From: CAZUMW01 sp964621615
GTDB lineage: Bacteria; Desulfobacterota; WTBG01; CAIYCZ01; CAIRTM01
Direction: 5' to 3'
Length of the DNA: 64,000 nucleotides
Assembly (NCBI GenBank): GCA_964621615.1
Contig: CAZUMW010000021.1
Span: forward strand, 6,069 to 70,068
Below the pieces are notes generated by a model. The model was not told where the DNA came from. It saw only the letters and a list, made by a program, of their open reading frames with translations, and did not search any database. A program made the translations under genes and the position numbers. This document shows, piece after piece, positions 60,209 through 64,000 of this stretch; the stretch's first letter is position 1, and each line of letters begins with the position of its first letter.

Positions 60209-61372
60209 TCATGTTACTGGAATGCCGGTGCTGCTGAGAAGATATAGAAAGTGATCCAGAATTTTGGGGTGAAAGGTTGAGCCGCGCTCCTCTTTCAGTA
60301 TTTTAATGATGACCGGCGTCGGCTTTGGCTCGTTGTAGGCGCGCTTGCTTCTGAGCGCATCAAACACATCAGCAACGGCGATCATCTGGCTTACGATATT
60401 CTGCCGCCAGTCGATCCTGATGGGAGGATAGCCTGAGCCGTCATATTTCAGGTGATGTTCCAGTGCTGCAAGTATTGCCACTTTGGGAATATCCGTAAGC
60501 CCCATCAGGTACCTGGCCCCTTTGATAGTATGCGTTTCTATAATTGCGCGCTCATCTTCGGAAAGCTTGCCCGGCTTGTCGAGGATTTCTTCAGGAATGC
60601 TCAGCTTTCCTACATCGTGCAGCATCGCGGCAACCCCGATATCGTACAGATGCTTTCCTGTAAACCCCATGCTCTCTGCCTGTGCCATTGTCAGAATGCA
60701 TACGTTTACAACATGAGTAAACGTATATTCGTTTGCAGATTTTATGGTAGCAAGATGGTTAATGGGGTTAACATTTGAAAGAAAGCTGTTAATAAACGTT
60801 TTCACCGTGCTGTCTACACTGCTTACCGATATGTGCTTTTGCTGCTTTATTTTATGAGATATCTCCTGGATCTTCGTAATTTCAGAATCTCTAAGCTGAC
60901 ACAGTTTCTCAACACAGGCCTGCTCCTCTTCTGTTAAATAAACAGTCTCTTCGGGCTGAGGAGGACCTGCAGCACGAACCGAAACCTTCCCGAGCTTAAT
61001 GTGCGGTGTAGAAGATGCAGGTGTGCTGTCTGTTGATGCAATTTTCTGAATAAAACAGTGAAATTCATTCTGTGTGATGCCGGATAAAACCGTTACGCGT
61101 TCGATGCCTTTGCCTTTGAGCATTTTTATAAATGCGCCCAGAAAAGGGACATCCTCTGGAAGTGGGCGGCCGTTTACTATAACGTCATTATTGACAAAAA
61201 AAACAGTTATATCATGAACTGTTTTCAGCAGACCTCTCAGCTCATCGTATGCGGTTTTTACTGTCTGCACCACCTGTGGATGACTGTCGGAGTAAAGGCG
61301 GGTGTTTTTTACCGCCGAGGTGAGGTGGGCAATAATTTTAAGTATCTGCTGGTTGTCGGAAGGTCTGTTCAT
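60209..61372 (-). CDS. HD-GYP domain c-di-GMP phosphodiesterase
   Basis: A protein of 387 residues. The N-terminal ~115 residues form a domain also found in the neighbouring protein (see 61380), landmarks LYSDSHPQVV, VFFVNNDVIVNGRPL and LSGITQNEFHCFIQKI. The HD-GYP domain has MLHDVGKLSIPEEILDKPGKLSEDE and HHLKYDGSGYP, with the metal ligands intact; it hydrolyses c-di-GMP. It is 7 bp downstream of the HEAT-repeat gene and is the last of the minus-strand group. Confidence 0.9.
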   Translation of the reverse strand: MNRPSDNQQILKIIAHLTSAVKNTRLYSDSHPQVVQTVKTAYDELRGLLKTVHDITVFFVNNDVIVNGRPLPEDVPFLGAFIKMLKGKGIERVTVLSGITQNEFHCFIQKIASTDSTPASSTPHIKLGKVSVRAAGPPQPEETVYLTEEEQACVEKLCQLRDSEITKIQEISHKIKQQKHISVSSVDSTVKTFINSFLSNVNPINHLATIKSANEYTFTHVVNVCILTMAQAESMGFTGKHLYDIGVAAMLHDVGKLSIPEEILDKPGKLSEDERAIIETHTIKGARYLMGLTDIPKVAILAALEHHLKYDGSGYPPIRIDWRQNIVSQMIAVADVFDALRSKRAYNEPKPTPVIIKILKEERGSTFHPKILDHFLYLLSSTGIPVT

Positions 61373-61379
61373 TGTTAAT

Positions 61380-63692
61380 TCAGGAACAACGCTTGTCCAC
61401 CTTCAGCTTTTCACATGTAAGGCGGATTTTTGTGTCTGATGATTCAATCCCAGCAGTAACCAGGGATTGAATTTCTTTTGCCGGATATCCGCTGAGCGAT
61501 CTGAAAACCGTTAGCTTTAATTCCTGCATAGCCGAGCGGTGCAGCGCAGGCTGCTTTTTTGAAAGCTTTTCAAGATAGGGCAGGGCGGCAGGGTCTCCGA
61601 TGCTGCCAAGGGCATTTATGATTTCCATATCAAAATCAATATCAGCTTTTCTAAGAATTGTCATTTTTAAAAGCCTGCACAGCTCAGGCACAGATTCAGC
61701 AACACGGTAATGGCCGGCAAGGTGTACGCCGTTCATGCATGTTTCTGTATCTTTACATTTAAGCATGGCTGTAAGCAGCGGCAGCGCAGCGGAGTCTTTA
61801 AACCACAACAGCGTTGCAAGGGCATCGATTTGCACAGCGGGTGACTCATGTTCGGCGAGCTGACGAACCGCAGGAAGAGCCTCAGCATATCTGATTGCGC
61901 GGACAAATGATGTAATGCGGGGAAACACATCAGGCGGTTCTGTCGAAAGCCGTTTGAGCGCCTCCTTGCCCGCAGCCTCACCAAACCTCTTTAAAAGCCT
62001 GCCGGCATCGGTTTTTTTCTGTTTGTCCTGTGCATTGAGATAAATATCCATAATACCGGGGATGCAGTCTCGACCGACGGATATAAAAAAATCATAGGCA
62101 TCCTGTCGGGTAGTTTCTTCAATACCGGCAAAAGATGATACCGCTTTTGTCACAAGTGATGGTTGCTTAAGATTATACAGACAGTCTTTGGCGCAACGCG
62201 TAATGTCGGTTTCCTGTTTTGAGACAGCATGTTTTTTAATTGTATTGACAACATCTCTGAGCACATCAAATTTGCCAAGATCAATCAGGTTCGGGACAAA
62301 ATGTAAAAGCTTATGTGAAAAATCCCGGTAATCGTCTATATCGATATCCTGATCCATATACGATATAGTCAGGCGGCATATGTTGACGTCCATATTAGAT
62401 TCCTGAAGCGTTTCGCTATACTGATCAAGATCAAAAGACGGTTTTTGCCGGAGGGAGTCACTGCCGCTATCAGGTGATAATTCGGTGTTATTAATTGAAA
62501 CCGGAGCAGCTGTTGAAATTTTTCTGAGTGTGCTGTCATATTCGGAGTCAACATAAGTTTCGTATTTTTCACGGTTAAACAGATTTTCTATATGCTGTGC
62601 GGATAATCCGGGGTGCTCTCCGGAACTGTCAGCACCGTTTCTACAAATGGCGTCATTATCTGAAACGCCGGACATTTTCTGAACGAGGCGTATAAGGGTC
62701 GGTGAAATTTCACGATGCTCTTCATTAGCTTTCTGCAGCATCTCGAGTATGGATGTAGAAGAAAAAGACTGAAGAACCTGCGTTAGGTGTGATGCTGATT
62801 TCTCGGACGTTCCGGCGGCAGCTGTCTGGTTAATTGAATTAAATGCAGTGTACAGGAATTGCCTGCGAAGCTCAGGATTAAGATTATCAACAAGCTCATT
62901 CATTTTTTTGAGTGTTTGATCCTGCATCGAGCGGTATTCCATTCTGTGCTGCACATATCCTGAAATAACCCGATCATAGCTTGATATGGCGTCAGCTGAA
63001 TCAACCTTGCCGGCGTTGAGAAAAAAGGCGAGATCTTCAGGTGAAATCTGCCTGTGAGCAACTCCATCCGTTTCATCGATGCTTCCTCCGTCAGGCTTGC
63101 CGATCTGAGATACAAATGCCTGCCAGAGTTTGTTGTCACGCTCTTCGGTGCTGAGACCACTCTTTTTATGCGGCTCAGCATCATGTTCTGTGAATTTAAA
63201 GCTTTGGTAGTCAATATCATAAATATGAATGTTGTGAATGCCTGACTCTTCTGCAGCCCTGGCGGGAGAAAAGTCAGCGCCGAGCTGCTCACCGCCGGCG
63301 TTGAGCAGATGCAGAAATTTCATCAATTCGTTTTGAGTGAGCGAAGGGGTAAACGCAACAGCGGCGATCTGCTGCCGGCTTGCTGCAAGAGAAAATTCTC
63401 TGTAAACCGGATTTTCTTTATCGAGCGGCTCATCGTTTATCATGAGGCGATCACGTGCAAACCCCAGCTTTGCATCAGGACATGCGTGTATAAACTTTGA
63501 CAGGGTTGTGTAGGATCGCTCAAGGCTGTACAGGCATTGTTCATGGCCTTCGGGATATAAAAGAAGATTTTTGCGTGAAATATTAAGCTCTATTATGGCA
63601 TTGTTCAGCAACGCATAATCAATGGTGCTGACTGAACTGTCATATGGCCGTTCTTGTAAAAAACGTTGACTGTCTTCCGGTGATGGTTTCAT
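61380..63692 (-). CDS. HEAT-repeat protein with the same N-terminal domain as its HD-GYP neighbour
   Basis: A protein of 770 residues. Residues ~20-135 (LYPEGHEQCLYSLERSYTTL, FARDRLMINDEPLDKENPVY, FTPSLTQNELMKFLHLL) match the N-terminal domain of the HD-GYP protein at 60209. The middle (~140-440) is charged and helical, and the C-terminal ~300 residues are HEAT/armadillo repeats (for example AVQIDALATLLWFKDSAALPLL, NALGSIGDPAALPYLEKLS). HEAT repeats mediate protein contact; the shared domain hints that both proteins are parts of one signalling unit. It starts 25 bp downstream of a PilZ-like gene. The function is unknown. Confidence 0.85.
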   Translation of the reverse strand: MKPSPEDSQRFLQERPYDSSVSTIDYALLNNAIIELNISRKNLLLYPEGHEQCLYSLERSYTTLSKFIHACPDAKLGFARDRLMINDEPLDKENPVYREFSLAASRQQIAAVAFTPSLTQNELMKFLHLLNAGGEQLGADFSPARAAEESGIHNIHIYDIDYQSFKFTEHDAEPHKKSGLSTEERDNKLWQAFVSQIGKPDGGSIDETDGVAHRQISPEDLAFFLNAGKVDSADAISSYDRVISGYVQHRMEYRSMQDQTLKKMNELVDNLNPELRRQFLYTAFNSINQTAAAGTSEKSASHLTQVLQSFSSTSILEMLQKANEEHREISPTLIRLVQKMSGVSDNDAICRNGADSSGEHPGLSAQHIENLFNREKYETYVDSEYDSTLRKISTAAPVSINNTELSPDSGSDSLRQKPSFDLDQYSETLQESNMDVNICRLTISYMDQDIDIDDYRDFSHKLLHFVPNLIDLGKFDVLRDVVNTIKKHAVSKQETDITRCAKDCLYNLKQPSLVTKAVSSFAGIEETTRQDAYDFFISVGRDCIPGIMDIYLNAQDKQKKTDAGRLLKRFGEAAGKEALKRLSTEPPDVFPRITSFVRAIRYAEALPAVRQLAEHESPAVQIDALATLLWFKDSAALPLLTAMLKCKDTETCMNGVHLAGHYRVAESVPELCRLLKMTILRKADIDFDMEIINALGSIGDPAALPYLEKLSKKQPALHRSAMQELKLTVFRSLSGYPAKEIQSLVTAGIESSDTKIRLTCEKLKVDKRCS

Positions 63693-63716
63693 GGGCTGTG
63701 TTTGTGCAGAAGTGCG

Positions 63717-63968
63717 TTAGGCATTCGGAATGCTGACAACCTTTTTCAGACTTTCATGAAAAAGATACCGGGCCAAAGACTGCCGATCCCCGCTGTCGGC
63801 TATAGTAAGGCTCCCCCCGGCGCTGTCTGCGAAAACATTTTTTCCGGCAGCGCTATCGATACGCGAAACAGTAACCTGTGCAGACAGTGCAGTGCTGCTG
63901 TCCGGAAGATAAATTGAAAGATCAACCACAGAACCGATGTGAAGCTTGACAGCCTTGTAAAAAGTCAT
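63717..63968 (-). CDS. Short PilZ-like protein
   Basis: A protein of 83 residues. KLHIGSVVDLSIYLPDSST and VTVSRID look like the middle and second half of a PilZ domain (GSxVxLxIxLP ... VxxVxR), but the N-terminal RxxxR and NxSxxG parts are not in this frame. Its ATG overlaps the TGA of an upstream frame (ATGA, 63965-63968) that runs off the window edge. Either a short C-terminal PilZ relative with translational coupling, or a frameshift of a larger PilZ protein. Confidence 0.5.
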   Translation of the reverse strand: MTFYKAVKLHIGSVVDLSIYLPDSSTALSAQVTVSRIDSAAGKNVFADSAGGSLTIADSGDRQSLARYLFHESLKKVVSIPNA

Positions 63969-64000
63969 GCGGCGTTTTTAACGTCTAAATCATAGAATCC
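63965..64000 (-). CDS. C-terminal end of a gene running off the window
   Basis: The complement is open from 64000 to a TGA at 63965-63967, giving GFYDLDVKNAA and stop, in the typical ATGA overlap with the next gene. Too short to identify; it may be the front part of a PilZ protein continued by the frame at 63717. Confidence 0.35.
   Translation of the reverse strand, partial: GFYDLDVKNAA

Overview
The window looks like the chromosome of a Gram-negative, probably anaerobic bacterium of the Desulfobacterota (former Deltaproteobacteria). The signs are LpxC (lipid A synthesis), beta-barrel-type DUF1302/DUF1329 envelope genes, an NtrY-type kinase, and above all an EtfB / ferredoxin-EtfA / membrane HdrD-like oxidoreductase module of the kind used by anaerobes that oxidise acyl-CoA. 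This assignment is inferred from gene content; no rRNA is present. Almost all DNA is coding. No phage, CRISPR array or intact transposase gene was seen.

Layout. 1-11.4 kb: an envelope/lipid-transport-like locus (cut-off DUF1329 gene, NarL-type two-component pair, YCF48-like protein, RND/MMPL transporter carrying C-terminal ankyrin repeats, DUF1302, a second DUF1329, a cupredoxin-like protein), followed by a structured RNA candidate and a strong terminator. 11.5-18.6 kb: housekeeping and small genes (HEAT-like protein, hisS, radical SAM, FliL-like, tRNA-Ser(CGA), yacG, PLD, ihfB, PilZ). 18.8-22.3 kb: a glutamine-amidotransferase-like protein next to a split membrane/HdrD-like redox pair. 22.4-28.1 kb: an ABC uptake system joined to a radical SAM, a GNAT and an AIR-synthase-like gene, the core of the Nit1C (sll0785-sll0787) type of nitrogen-starvation cluster but with no nitrilase in view. 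28.2-35.2 kb: a SPOR protein and a polyprenyl-phosphate glycosylation locus (UbiA-like prenyltransferase, GT4, STT3/PglB-like oligosaccharyltransferase, GT2). 35.4-40.2 kb, minus strand: the classic rpmH-rnpA-yidD-yidC-khpB(jag)-mnmE series, without dnaA.

40.4-47.2 kb holds the most striking object: an NtrY kinase followed by one uninterrupted reading frame that fuses an NtrX-like response regulator (intact receiver, degenerate AAA+, Fis-like helix-turn-helix) to a complete LpxC. A near-consensus promoter whose -10 lies in a 15-bp tandem duplication precedes this pair. A histidine phosphatase, gatB and mtnA follow. 48.7-54.2 kb: ilvE and the Etf/Fe-S electron-transfer operon. 54.2-64 kb: a MutY/HesB-like glycosylase without Fe-S ligands, a GAF histidine kinase, a P2-type ATPase, a lipoprotein, and an HD-GYP/HEAT pair sharing one N-terminal domain.

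Three copies of a ~270-bp non-coding element with terminal inverted repeats (17.85, 26.3 and 48.4 kb) are spread between genes. One copy is flanked by a perfect 9-bp direct repeat, marking it as a MITE-like mobile element, and this copy splits the Nit1C-like gene set.
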